This document shows positions 34,976 through 45,976 of a stretch of 64,000 nucleotides of DNA, in pieces. The DNA is from Ceratopteris richardii. Taxonomy: Eukaryota > Streptophyta > Polypodiopsida > Polypodiales > Pteridaceae. Location of the stretch: positions 92,702,632 through 92,766,631 of the forward strand of contig CM035407.1 of NCBI GenBank assembly GCA_020310875.1, read 5' to 3'. The position numbers and the translations under genes are program-made. How positions within the stretch are numbered: position 1 is the first letter of the stretch; every line of letters begins with the position of its first letter. Below the pieces are notes generated by a model. The model saw only the letters and a list, made by a program, of their open reading frames with translations, was not told the origin of the DNA and did no database searches.

Positions 34976-35898
34976 GATCGTACAGAACTGAATAGAATGT
35001 TAATGGAGCTAGAAGAGTCCAAACACCAACAAATAAGTGTATCAAGGAGTAAATCGACCACTGTATAGTTGACTAAACCAGAAATCTAGAAAAATTTTGC
35101 CAGAGTATCCTCTGCAAAATTAGCATATGACCAGTGTCAAAGTATCATAAAACTGCAAGTACTAACATATCTACCTGCATAGTGAATCACTGACTCCACT
35201 GCATATAATCAGTTACCCAATAGAAGCCAACTAGGCTTATCGAGCACCTATGAACAACTATCATACATCTCCTATGGCGAGGCTGGGTAAGTCTTCCACC
35301 TGCATCACCGAAGAGACCCCGACATCTGGGTGACTCCCAGTTAAGAAAACCTCACCACAACCCTCTTTATCAAACGTAAAAGGCTTTATGCAAAGAACGT
35401 AACCGCTATATCAATGACCACATGGACATACATAAGCGGTATCCACAGAAGCGTACATGGTGTGTATGTGCTCAATATATGCAGTAAAATGACACTAAAA
35501 GGTTGAGTACACAGCCCAAAAACTAGCCAATAACACCTGCAAGTGTCTGTCAACTCTGATGTTTTAGGCTTTAAAGAACCTGCATAAATTTGTAGCGACT
35601 GCTCCCACCAAAACTGAAAACCCCTTGAGAAACCTGTAGTTTTACGAGTGTGGCTGAAACTACAGCCCCAAAGGTTGATATTTATTGTCTCAAAAGTACA
35701 AGGAACACTCTTCTTGATGTTCTTGGCCCTGTGCGAAGAGAACTATGTGCAAACGTACTCCGAAATGGCTCCAAAAAACACCCCAAAATTGCTTCAGAAA
35801 TAGGCTTTGAAAGCAAAAAATGAAGCTTTGAGGGACCAAAACTTGTTCAAGGTAATGTCAAGCTTAGTTTTTCCCCTTCTTCAAACACCACAAGAGTG

Positions 35899-35980
35899 TA
35901 GCTTAGTGGCAAGAGATTGCCACGGTTAAGCGAGCTCTGGGGGGAACAGTACTGAGATGGGTGACCTCCCGGGAAGTACC
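35899..35980 (+). repeat. 5S rRNA-like segment with tRNA A-box-like head
   Basis: From 35925 the plus strand reads GTTAAGCGAGCT, then AGTACTGAGATGGGTGACC and TCCCGGGAAGT. This matches the 3' half of plant 5S rRNA (GTTAAGCGTGCT, AGTACTAGGATGGGTGACC, TCCTGGGAAGT) with the same 23-base spacing between GTTAAGCG and GATGGG, covering the A-box, intermediate element and C-box promoter. Just before it, 35899-35909 reads TAGCTTAGTGG, a perfect tRNA A-box consensus. It is not a full 5S gene. It resembles the 5S-derived part of Cassandra elements or of 5S-headed SINEs; which of these is open. Confidence 0.75.
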
Positions 35981-36032
35981 GGGAACCTCTATATTCCTTG
36001 ATCGTTGAGGTCCTCCCTCGCGCGCATCCAAC

Positions 36033-36077
36033 GGTGCCAACGGTGACTTCGGTGCCAATGGTGACTTCGGTGACTCG
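36033..36077 (+). repeat. 9-bp tandem repeat
   Basis: Five 9-base units of the form GGTGCCAA(C/T) or GGTGACTTC in alternation, just downstream of the 5S-like segment. Confidence 0.8.
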
Positions 36078-36161
36078 GATGACAAGGTATGCCAAGGTCT
36101 ATGCCTTGGTCGCCGCCTTAGTCTTAAGCCTTGGAGAAAGCCTGGGGGGGGTGGGAGCTCG

Positions 36162-36366
36162 GCCGCACACAGTACTCCGCCCAGAGGCTGTAGAATACAC
36201 AGAAAAACAGTACACAGGAAGCACGAAGACAGACTTCTTAGGTCTTACCAATGCGGCCGAACTTACAGTCTGTGACTGACCAGGCCACTATATGTTTTAT
36301 TAAAGAACATATACAAAGAAGTGTCCGGTGGCCATTTGGCCTTTCACATGGACACTAACGGTAACA
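36162..36366 (-). repeat. 5' LTR of copia D, shared part
   Basis: Near-identical to 30575-30782 (about three differences in 205 bases). Outer end TGTTACCG in sense, flanked by GACAA at 36367-36371. Confidence 0.88.
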
Positions 36367-36371
36367 GACAA

Positions 36372-37687
36372 AACAAACTAAGTGCAATACAATTGGAGAT
36401 TATGGAGGAGTTTCTCTTAGTCAACATATCAAGGCTCAAGGCCTATCATCAACACAACTGAAGATTTATGGATCACCTGGAACCTGCAAAATTTATCCAT
36501 GTTGTACATAGCCTTCTCATGTCATTTTTGCTTACGTTTTACTAGTTTTTATCCATTTTCATGCTTGTTCTTTGAGTTTTTAGCAAATTTAGCAACCCGT
36601 TCATAGCCCTCTACATAAGTACCTTTTGCACAAGAATCCCCCCACTGTTCCCCCACCCACCCCCGACCATTCCCCCACCCACCGCCCACCCCCCACTGTT
36701 CCCCCACCCCCCCACCCCCCACCCACCCCCCACCATCCCCCCACCCACCCCCCACTGTCCCTCCACCCACACCCCACCGTTCCCCCACCATTCCCCCACC
36801 GTTCCCCCACCGTCCCCCCACCCCCCACCCACCCCCACCGTTCCCCCACTATTCCCCCACCCACCCCCCATCACCCCCCCCCCCCCCCCACCGTTCCCCC
36901 ACTGCCCCCCCATCCCCCACTGTTCCCCCATCGTTCCCCCACTGCCCCCCACCCCCCATCCACTCCCCACCATTCCCCCACCCCCCCCCACCCCCACCCA
37001 CCCCCACGGTCCTCCCACCCACCCCCCACCATCCCCCCCCTTAAAATATATATATTTTTTATTTTCTATGGTCCATGCTTTTAGCTCTAGATTGCGCCTC
37101 GGATGGCCATTTGTTTCAAACTTGGGATCATTTTCATGTATTTTGGCAACTTTGAACTCATTTTCAGCTTTAGTTTTTCCAAAATCCCACCTTTTCCATG
37201 ACTTTTGGTCAAAACCCACATATTTTGAGCACATTTCTCACGTGTTCTTCATTACCCACATGGTCCAATAGTCTATTCTCACTTTATTTTTACTTTTGTT
37301 TCACAATTTCCCATATGCACCCCTGTAGCTCTACCGTTTGATAATTTTGGCCCTCTACAAAGCCCATAATCCTACTCCATCACCCTCCCTTTACCCTTCT
37401 ACCCAGCCCCATCCTTAACCCTCCCTTCCCTATCAATCTCAGCCCCCTCAGCCCTCCCTTCCCCCTTCTTCCTACCCTCCATTTGCTATCCTTTGCTTTT
37501 CTATGCAACCTCTCTGCTTTTGGTTTTTCTCTGGTCTTGTATTGTTTTCTACTACTCCTAGTGGACTTGGTAGCTGCTTAGGTGTCCTTTTGAAGATTTT
37601 GTAGTACATGAACATGGTGTCATCGCTGCTTAGAGTTTTGGATGTTCCTCGCCGGGACGAAGAGCCCATTTAAAGGTGGTGGGAAAT
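36372..37687 (+). other. 3' internal region of element C, non-coding
   Basis: C resumes after D. No coding part recognised. It holds the C-rich tract (36637-37040), an AT-rich spacer and a pyrimidine-rich 3' end, finishing with the polypurine stretch at 37671-37687 next to the 3' LTR. Long frames across the C-rich tract are low-complexity artefacts. Confidence 0.6.
36622..37040 (+). repeat. C-rich tract seeded by a copy of the C LTR terminus
   Basis: About 400 bases of CCCCCACC-type words, G-rich on the minus strand with many runs of three or more G that could form G-quadruplexes. Its first 23 bases (36622-36644) are identical to the 3' LTR terminus of C at 38671-38693 (CTTTTGCACAAGAATCCCCC core). 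Confidence 0.85.
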
Positions 37688-38696
37688 TGTTGAGCCCATA
37701 AAAGTCGTATTGGTCAAAGTCAACCATAGTCAAAGTCAAAGTGGTCAAAGCCAACATGTTCAAGGTCAAAGTCAACATGGGTGAAGTCAAGGTGCTCAAA
37801 GTTTGGGTGTCAAGGCATAGGTAGTGCATAATTAATTATTCATAAAGGGTATAACTGCAGAAAGTTGGTTGTAGGTTGCAGAGGTATTTCTGTAATTCCC
37901 TAAGGTTCAAAAGTGTTTTTAAAGTGTTTTGGAAGGTTCAGGTGAACCCTCTCTTAGGTGCACATTTGAGAAATTAAAAGGAAAAATGTGAAGGTATGTG
38001 AAGCAACAACGTACGCAGAAGGGAAAGTATGGCCCCCCAATTAAAATTTTTGTTTTAGTCTAAAGTCACTACAAGACAAAACAGGGATTCATTGGCTGCC
38101 CACTTTTGGAGACAATCTTGGGACATACAAGTGAGCACCAAGATACTCTAGCACTTAGGAGCGTACATGAATTGACACTCAAATCAAGGCAAGGCATTAT
38201 TCTTGAGGACTAAGCAAGGTGAGCATAGTCTAAGCTAAGCAAGAGAGAGAAGTGCAAGAGACATACATAGAGTGTGTGACACAGAGAAGTGAGTGCAAGG
38301 TGTGCATGAAGAGGACTTAGAAGAGTGCAGAGAAGGGCTAAGCTATACACCAAAGGATCCCAAGGTCCCATTGAAGCTGTGCGCGCGTCGACAGAAGGTG
38401 TCCATCCCTCCCCCAATTGGAAGCTTGAGTAAAAGGTGTGCACAAGTGCAAGCTTGGAGAAGGTGGAGGTCTGGTGCAGAGAAGGCCGACAGCAACAAGA
38501 CCCATGGGTATTTTGTACTTTGTGATTGTGCACTCTGTGGGATTTTGCACAAAAAGCATTGGATTGTTGTGCATTACCATTGTATTTGTCTTCTTATAAT
38601 CAGTCAACAGAGGCTTCGAGTGTGCATCTTTCTTCTTATCTTTCCTTTTTCTCCTACAAACACTCAAATCCCTTTTGCACAAGAATCCCCCCAATA
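37688..38696 (+). repeat. 3' LTR of element C
   Basis: Direct repeat of 26504-27517, about 5-6 percent different by eye including two small length differences. Holds eight TTGAC(C/T) cores on the minus strand between 37712 and 37790. Confidence 0.88.
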
Positions 38697-41600
38697 GGTG
38701 GTGAGTTATGGGGACATGGCTTCTACCTAGCCTAGAAATTCCTCTTCCAATGAACATTCAGGTATGTTCAAATCTACTTCCCATTTCTCATCATTCACTT
38801 GCTTACTACATTTCGAGATTTATTCCTTCAGATTATCCTCTTCTGTTTCTTCTCTTATTAGGCTTACAATGAAGATGGATATATCATAACTATCTTCTTC
38901 ACAATGGGGGGTCCATTGTTCTTTGTTAATTGCAATATCCATAGTCGCTAGAATCTCTATCCATCCATGGGGTTCAAATTCCTCATATGGAAATACTACG
39001 GAGACATATGATGGATCCTCAACGGGTCTAGAAATGTGTCCTACTCTTGATGTCCTTGTTGTAGCACACTCCTCTTCCTTGGCTTCGATTTTACACATCC
39101 AAAGGTGCATATCCTCATGCAACCATGATGGGTCTGATGTTAAGGAATGTACCGATTCCTTCTCCTCTTCATTCTTATGTACTGTATTCCATTGCAAAGG
39201 TGGTACATCTCTATGTGAATAGTCTGTGAGGTTCACTTTCGTGGTTACTCCTAGGTGTTGTAGGTACAAAGAGTTGGTTCCCCAATCTTGTACAACCTGA
39301 AACTGTTGCATAAAAGGTCTATCTAAGAGCATCTCATATGCTTGATTCTTTCCAAAATCGCATATTGCAAAGGTGTGGTCAAATTCTACTCCGCAAGTGG
39401 ATAGAGTAATTCCTTGGAATAGTCCTAAGGGTCTTTCTATGTGTCTATCTGCCATCTGTAGTTTCCTCCTAGTAGGTCAAAGGGCTGGTTTTCTCCAACA
39501 TTTCCATAGTGAAGTGATTGCGATAGCTACTTTTGCACCTGTATCTAGAATGGCTTTGGTAGTGTGACCCTTGTACGTAATAGGCAAATAAGCTTTACCT
39601 TCCTCTCCCTCACTCGCATCTCCCACTTTATCTAGGGGTATTTCAGGTACCTTTCCTCATGCACTTGGTATAGAGGAGGTTGTGGCTATTTCTGGGAACT
39701 GGTTTGCTACATGTTTCCATAGTTCAGGTTTGATCTTCAACAGCTCATCCAAAGTCAAATGGCATTGCACTTTAGTGTTTCTAATAGCTTTTGTATTCCT
39801 AGGAAGAACTGAGTTTTCCTCCCTTACTCGAATAGTGGGGGCTTTCACTTGAACTGAACAATCTTCCCAAGGGCCCATAAAGTGAGGTAACTCTTGCAAA
39901 GAGTTAGATTCAAAACTAGTGTGCTCACTTGGCCAATCATCCACTTGATCTCCATAGATAGATGGGATGTCTGTAGGGAACTGTTCCCCTGAGTCATCAA
40001 TCTCGAGTATGGGTGGTTGAGATTTCTTGTTCTTGTCTCCATATTTCTTCTTGAATCTCTTTCAAGTTGGCATGTGAATCCATATAACCCATTTGATGAT
40101 TTTCTAAATCTGGCCTTGCTCGTTTGAATAGAGTGGTCTTCAAGGGTTCTGTTGGGCTAGTTTGTGTGCTAAAGCTGACTTTCCTAGGGTTAGATACAAC
40201 TTGCCCTAGTCTCTCTAGGAGTCCTTGAAAATGTAACTCAAGCCTGGCCATAATTTTCCAATTGAGGTATTGTGATGCCTCAAACATTTCCTAGGCTAAT
40301 TCCACCATTTTCATGCACAATTTGGTTCTCTCAATTTCTACGTCAGCTCTAGGGTAATCCTACTTGTGGTCCTTCTTATATTCTTGCTTGATAGGCTTTG
40401 AACATCATATCAAGCTTTTTTGGGGTGGGGTCCACTAGTACTAATCCTGGTTTAGAGGTAACTATCGATGGTTCAGCCTCATGTGGTTCCATTTCTAAGA
40501 TTTTAGCCTTGGTTTCCCTTAGGCTTTACTCTAACTCATTGATCTTTTTACCCCATTTCATCTTGTGTCGCTCTCGTGATTCTTTCAAAGTTCTAGTTTT
40601 CTTTCTTGTTGATTCTCCTACTTCACTGGCTTCAACTATCTTTCCTAGGTTTTCTGGTTGCATTTGCCTTTGTGCTTGGGCTCTAGTAACTACCTGGATG
40701 GGTGTGTATCGAGGTACAAAACCTTTAGAATGCTGCACTATGCCTATCATGTTGATGGGCGTCACTTTCATAGAGGTGTTCATAGGGTTCTTGAGGCTAT
40801 CTCGTATGAAGTGATCCTTTCCACATTCAGGGCAAAAGCCTTGAATATTGAAGTATTGCAACTGCACTATAGTTGGTGTGTGTGGACAATCTCATATGAA
40901 GTGGTCTCCTTGGCATTTATAACATGGTCCTTTGGGTGCTTTTGGTCTTAGTTGTCTATCCTGCAGTTTGGGGTTGGGGTTTGTGTACATGACCTAAGCA
41001 TAATCTGGTTCCCAATTTTGCTCATACATAGGGGTCCCATAGTAAGGGTCTAGGTTTTCGAGTGACTTCGTGTAATACGTTCATGGGCTATCCCAATGAA
41101 TGGAGTCAAAATTGTTTTCATAAGGGTCATTATCTGTAATCAAAGGGGTCGTGGGAACTAATGCCATGTTAGAATTCTCCTCTAGTGCGGCATACTTTAC
41201 CGAAACTACATTAGCAAGGGGTGGAGGATGTTGTCCTAGGACATGTTGCGGTCTTGGATGTGCTTGATACGGTTCTTGATACTGAGGGGGGACTCGATAA
41301 TATGGTTGTGGCTGGTACTACCCTTGGTATCTACCTGGCTTATATTGCTGAGGGTAGTTCTGCCTAACCACTTATTTGTTATATGGACAATCTTGAGCAG
41401 TGTGGTTTACGTATCTTTGCTCTATAGTGCAATACACTCTGTTGGACTTCCCTATGGGTTGCAATGCATGTGGACACATGTTCGCCATATGGTTGCCTCC
41501 ACAAGTATAAGACCTTCGAGGGGGTGCTAATTTGATGCCTCGTTTGCTAGAAACTCCCAATCATTTGGCCACTTGTTCCGTTAAGTCCTCCATTGAGTTG

Positions 41601-43055
41601 GAAAACCTGGATGAATTCTCTGTAGTGCTATCCGAGTCTTAATAATCCTTAGGAAGTTCTAGATCGTCTCCTAAGTTATCTTCTATGTCTACACAGGTAC
41701 GTAAACATTGGTCCAAGGTTCTTAACTCCTTCAAGAAGATGCATGATCTCAGCTTAACACTCTCAAGGCCGTCTATGAACAAATCTATCAACTTAGCTTG
41801 AGTGAGTACTTCCAATGGGGGACATCTTTCTATGTACCATCTAAATCTTTGACCAACCATCCTTACTGTCTCTTGAGGGGTTTGTTTGAATGTGTGTGTC
41901 AAAGAAGACGTGTTGTGTCTGATTACACTCTTGGAAAAGTCCGTAATGAAGGACTCTATCATGTGGTGGATGTCTCTAAATTGATGTTGCTGCAATGGTT
42001 GGAACCAATCCAACACATCACCCTTTAGAGTGAGTACAAAGGCATTAAATTGTGTAAACATGTCTTCAACTTGTTTAGCCTATAGCACCTATGAATTCTG
42101 CTATGTGCTCATAAGGATCTCCTGATCTGTCAAAGAAATTTTTCATAGCCTTCACTAATTGAGTAGGCCTCAAGGTTCTAGGGTGGTCTCTTGGTCTAGG
42201 TAGGGGAAAACCATCCCCACCCCTATGAGCCCTATGATCCCTAAGAGGTTCTCTTTCAATCCTTCCACTTTCGGTGGGGACCTTCTTCCTTCCTGCGCGA
42301 TGGATGAAACTACTCTCTCCTCCTTCCTTATGATTCTCTCTATGTCTTTGAGATGTGCCAACACCCAAACTATCCTTAAGTGTTTGTGCTCTTACTAGCA
42401 GAAAAACTAATTCTCCTTCCCATGTGTATGCATGTCGTCCATGTTCTGTGACCTTACATATTCGTTCTGAGGTGTCATCTAAGTATACTACCTTTTTTGG
42501 AATCTTTGGGTCTTTTAGTTCATAAATCATGTTTGTTCCTGCCACAGTAGGATGCTATGGCCTATATCTCGAAAAGGCTTTGTGAGTCTCCTTATTCCAG
42601 AACAATTTGATACTCCTATTGTCTTGGGGCATCCACTTAGGTGTTATCACCCTTGTTAGTACAAATTTTCCTCTTGGTGTTTTGGGTTCCTCAATTTGTT
42701 TACCATGTCCTTCCATATCTATGTCTGCATTTTCTACCATCTCTCCTAGTTCATTGGTTGAGTCCGCCCTAATTGCGACCATATACATGGTCCCTTCCTT
42801 GTCTATGTAAGCCTCATTTCAAACTTAACGGTTGGATGCTCTAATCCCATAAGTTGATCGGGATTATGTAGTTGAATCACTGACCTATGATGGCCATCCT
42901 CATACACCCAATCACCTAATCTATTCGTACGAATATACTCCAACTGAGTCTTGTAGGGTTCCTCCGTCTTCTCTAGGTGGGCTACATTAAACGACACCCC
43001 TCGTCTACCCATGTTGAAAGACATATCCCCACCACTTGTATCTAAACTAACCTCG
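38697..43055 (-). pseudogene. Gypsy element E, gag-protease piece
   Basis: Minus-strand Ty3/gypsy gag and protease remains, right of C. Gag N-terminal text lies at 42075-43024, including FFDRSGDPYEHIAEF near 42085-42135. The capsid-type retrotransposon-gag domain (LKGDVLDWFQPLQQHQF, then SLTHTFKQTPQETVRMVGQR) is near 41855-42030. Cys/His knuckles include CGGNHMANMC near 41470-41505 and two near 40800-40920 (CYKCQGDHFI, CPECGKDHFIRDS). A protease-like region (ILDTGAK-type text near 39530, YEMLLDRPFMQQFQVVQD near 39285-39340) reaches about 38820. RT lies beyond C at 25218-26503. Broken, about ten breaks. Confidence 0.8.
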
Positions 43056-43059
43056 TATG

Positions 43060-45110
43060 GATAGTTGCCTAACTATTGTGCCCATGATCGTGCTGTAGAT
43101 CGTACGCTCGACTCGAAAGATCGGACGCTCCATCTATCACTTTTCCCTAAGAATTTTCTTGATTTGGAGCATATCCACCTGAAGCATAATGAAAGCTTGA
43201 CGTTCCAATAGCTCCCCCTCAAGCTAAACTATGCTTGATTCCTCACTCTCTGATAGGTTGAATAGTTGTCATAGCTTTGAATCTACAAAGCTTTATCCCA
43301 TCAAATGCCTTTGTCATCATGTCTGCTATTTTCTTCTCAATAGGAACAAATGAAATTTCAATTTTCTTTTCCATAAACTTCTCTCTTAAAAAGTGGTAAC
43401 GAACTTCTATGTGCTTTGTCCTTGCATGAAATTTTGGATTTGCATCCAAATGCATGGAACTTACATTATCTCCAAGTAAGTAAGGTTTGGAACTTACAAG
43501 TCCCAAATCTGAGTACAACTCCTTGAGCCATATTTCTTCTTGAGTTGCAATAGTTAGACCTCTATATTCTACTTTAGTTGAAGGTAAAGCAACTTTTCAT
43601 TGCTTCTTGGAACTCCTTGACACCAATTTTGAACTTGCAAATGCTAAGTTTCCAGAGATATTTCTTCTATGATCATCCTTTTCTCTTGCCCAATATGCAT
43701 CTAAATAGATTTTGATATCCAAATCTAAAGAGTAAGGATAGTAGATACCTTCATTAAGTGTCCATTTGAGGTATTTGAGTACTCTCATTGCAGCATCCAT
43801 GTGTCCTTCTAGGTGAGTGCATGAACTGACTAAGAACTCCCACACTATATGATATGTCCGATCTTGTGTGAGTAGCATATATGAAGCTACCAACTAAGCT
43901 TTGATACTCTTTAGCATCATCAATATGCTCACCTTCATAAAAAATTAGTTTATGGTTCAATTCCAAAGGTGTATCTCCAAGCTTTCTGTTCTCCATTCTC
44001 AACTTGAGAAGAAGGACTTGAATGTATCTTCTCTGAGTTAGATACAACCCTTCATCTGTATAAATCACTTGCATACTTAAGAAATATGTGAGCTCACCTA
44101 AGTCACTGATTTTGAACTCCTCTTAAACATGTCTCTTGATACTTTGAATGCCATTCAGATCATCACCTATCACAATAATATCAATACATATGCATATAGA
44201 TAGATAACTTCATTGTGATCCCTTTTTATGAATAGAGAAGGATCTTAGTTGCTAGGTTTGAACCGTTAATCTTGAAGGTATGTAAACAACCTGTAAATCC
44301 AAGCTCTAGGAGCTCATGTTATTCCATACAGTGCTTTGTTAAGGCTACAAACATAAGATGTATGATTAGGGTTTTCAAAACTTGGTGATTGTGACATGTA
44401 TACCTCTTCACTTATCCAACCATTTAGGAATGCATTTTTCACATCAAGTTGGAGGAGTCTCCAATTTCTTGCAGCAGCTACACATATGAATGTTCTCGTT
44501 GTAGTCATCTTTGCAAGTGGTGAGAATGTTTCCTCATAGTCTATACCATGAGTTTGCGAGCATCCTTTGGAAACTAACCTTGACTTGTACCTACAAACTG
44601 ATCCATCTAAGTTTCTTTTAACTTTATATACCCATTTGCAACCAATTACCTTTTGATTGGGTGACATTGGAACCAAATCCCAAGTGTCCATCTCCTTCAA
44701 TGCATCTCTTTCATCACCTTTTCATAATTAGGGTTTCCCTCTTCATAGGTTGAGGGTTCCTTTGAAATTGAGTCCTTTGCCAAGTATATTGAATGCTTTG
44801 TAACAAATATGGAAGAATATCCATACCTTTTTGGTTGTCTTTTCTCCCTTGTTGACCTTCTAGGTGCTTGCTTGGAGCATTCTCCACACTCTTGCATCTT
44901 TGCTTTGCCTCTTGAATTCCATAGCTTGTAATCCTTTTCCTTTTCATCTTGGCCATCATCTCTATCACTCCTTGGATCCTGGACCTATGTATCATGCTTG
45001 TTTCCTAATTGATGAGAATCAGAATCAAGATCATATGGTACATACCAAGTTTGTCTTCATCATACCAAGATCTATGTTCTTCAAACACAACATCCCTCAG
45101 CTTGTAGTGA
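43060..45110 (-). mobile_element. Copia element M, 3' half
   Basis: Minus-strand Ty1/copia remnant: intermediate pol text, RT and RNase H parts, polypurine tract (GCTTGAGGGGGAGC in sense, 43212-43225) and a short LTR fragment to its left (about 43060-43211). Abuts gypsy E on the left and plus-strand L on the right. Broken, several breaks. Confidence 0.78.
43243..45110 (-). pseudogene. RT-RNase H remains of copia M
   Basis: Pol spacer text SWYDEDKLG lies near 45040-45065. The RT start WDLVPMSPNQKVIGCKWVYK is near 44625-44685, HGIDYEETFSPLAKM near 44510-44555, and LLQLDVKNAFLNGWISEEVY near 44400-44460. RNase H text KFHARTKHIEVRYHFLREK lies near 43380-43440. These are the standard copia signatures; the RT is close to that of P (MSPNQKVIGCKW against TPKQKVIGCKW). 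Confidence 0.82.
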
Positions 45111-45900
45111 ATTTCTTGGTTTCAGTTGATACCAATTTTCATTTGAATGTTGAACTATTGGTAAAAGTCTTGATCTTGAGAAGGTCTTCTACACTTTCTA
45201 TTGCAAATAGGAGAGGAATTCTCCAACAATTGGTATGAGAGCATTGGAGCTTGAAGAGGCAAAGTATTGGAGCTGAAGTAAAGCAAAGGAGAAGCTACAA
45301 ATCAAGGGGGAGCTTTGTGAAGTCAAGAAAGAGCGCCACAACATACTTGAGGTAAACTTCAATCTTGCAAGTTTTCAATGGCTGATTTAGGACAACAAGT
45401 TGAGAAGTTAGACAAAGAAAATTTTCAGTCTTGGAGGTATAGAATGACAAATTACCTTAAAGGTAAAGGTTTATGGAGTCTAGTTATCGGAGATGATCCA
45501 CAACCGGTGGACCTTCAAGATCCCAACATTACTCTGGCACAAAGGAGACAATTTGGTGATTGGGAAGACAGGAATGGAAGGGTGATGTTCCTCATCTCAC
45601 AAGTTATTTCTAACACTATGATTGGTTATGTGCAAAGCTAAGAAACAACCAAGGAAGTTTGTGAAGCATTGGAGAAGGTGTATGCTACGTCAACAAGGTC
45701 TCGAGGATGCAACTCAAGAACGAGCTCAACAACATGAGGAAAATCTCAAACCAAAGCATTAGTGAGTATACATTGAAGATCAAGGATCTTCAATATCAGC
45801 TAGCATCAGTTGGATGCAAGATAGAAGAGGAAGACATCGTCCAAATAGCCCTCAATGGATTGAGGAGTGAAGAGAAGTGGAAGCCCCTCATCACAAACTA
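45111..45900 (+). pseudogene. Copia remnant L: LTR end, primer site and gag
   Basis: Plus-strand. An LTR fragment ends CTCCAACA at 45228, followed by the primer site TGGTATGAGAGC at 45231-45242. Gag starts at 45378 with MADLGQQVEKLDKENFQSW and continues with ISNTMIGYVQS near 45605-45640 and KDLQYQLASVGCKIEEEDIV near 45781-45840. It stops at about 45900, where the hairpin that opens T begins. U (52161-52737) is a sister copy of the same gag family. Broken, few breaks. Confidence 0.78.
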
Positions 45901-45976
45901 GGGAAAAATAGCAAACTAGGTAGTTGCAAGGCTCCTAGTTGCCATGCAACTCAAGTAGCTAGTTTGTTTTTCCCAA
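45901..45976. repeat. Inverted repeat at the left edge of T
   Basis: GGGAAAAATAGCAAACTAG at 45901 pairs with CTAGTTTGTTTTTCCC at about 45960-45975, with a further internal pairing (GTTGCA with TGCAAC). Confidence 0.7.

Larger units (their letters stand above)
34976..36161 (-). other. Leader region of copia D
   Basis: About 1.2 kb between gag and the shared LTR part. I do not find the expected TGGTATCAGAGC primer site. The outer 270 bases (35890-36161) are more GC-rich and hold the 5S-like segment and 9-bp repeats, unlike the rest of the leader. Their origin is unclear. Confidence 0.5.
30486..36366 (-). mobile_element. Tnt1-like copia element D, inserted in C
   Basis: Minus-strand Ty1/copia element of about 5.9 kb flanked by GACAA on both sides. 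Parts in element order: 5' LTR region (shared part 36162-36366), a 1.1 kb leader region that includes a 5S-rRNA-like segment, gag (about 34112-34975), protease, integrase, RT, RNase H (to 30931), polypurine stretch and 3' LTR (30486-30782). Shared LTR parts differ at about 3 of 205 positions (about 1.5 percent), so it is young. Nearly whole in its coding part, a few breaks. The gag text is close to the Tnt1/RE lineage. Confidence 0.9.
26504..38696 (+). mobile_element. Element C, gag-protease LTR element inside gypsy E
   Basis: Plus-strand LTR element with both LTRs (26504-27517 and 37688-38696), a primer-site-like TTGGCACGCACGG at 27521, a gag part (27709-29358), a protease part (29364-29855) and a polypurine stretch (AAAGGTGGTGGGAAAT, ending at 37687). 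I see no RT or integrase part. It interrupts E between protease and RT, and is itself interrupted by copia D at 30486-36366. LTRs differ by about 5-6 percent by eye, so C is clearly older than D and B. Broken, several breaks. Flanks TGTGG and GGTGG may be the target duplication. Confidence 0.85.

Noticed and set aside
35925-35980. Intact 5S rRNA gene
   Set aside because: Only the 3' half is recognisable, and the 5' half of 5S is replaced by other sequence.
36611-37234. 207-residue Gly/Trp-rich frame on the minus strand and a 152-residue Pro-rich frame on the plus strand
   Set aside because: Both are translations of the C-rich low-complexity tract; no domain, no conserved start, and reading frames in several phases stay open for the same reason.
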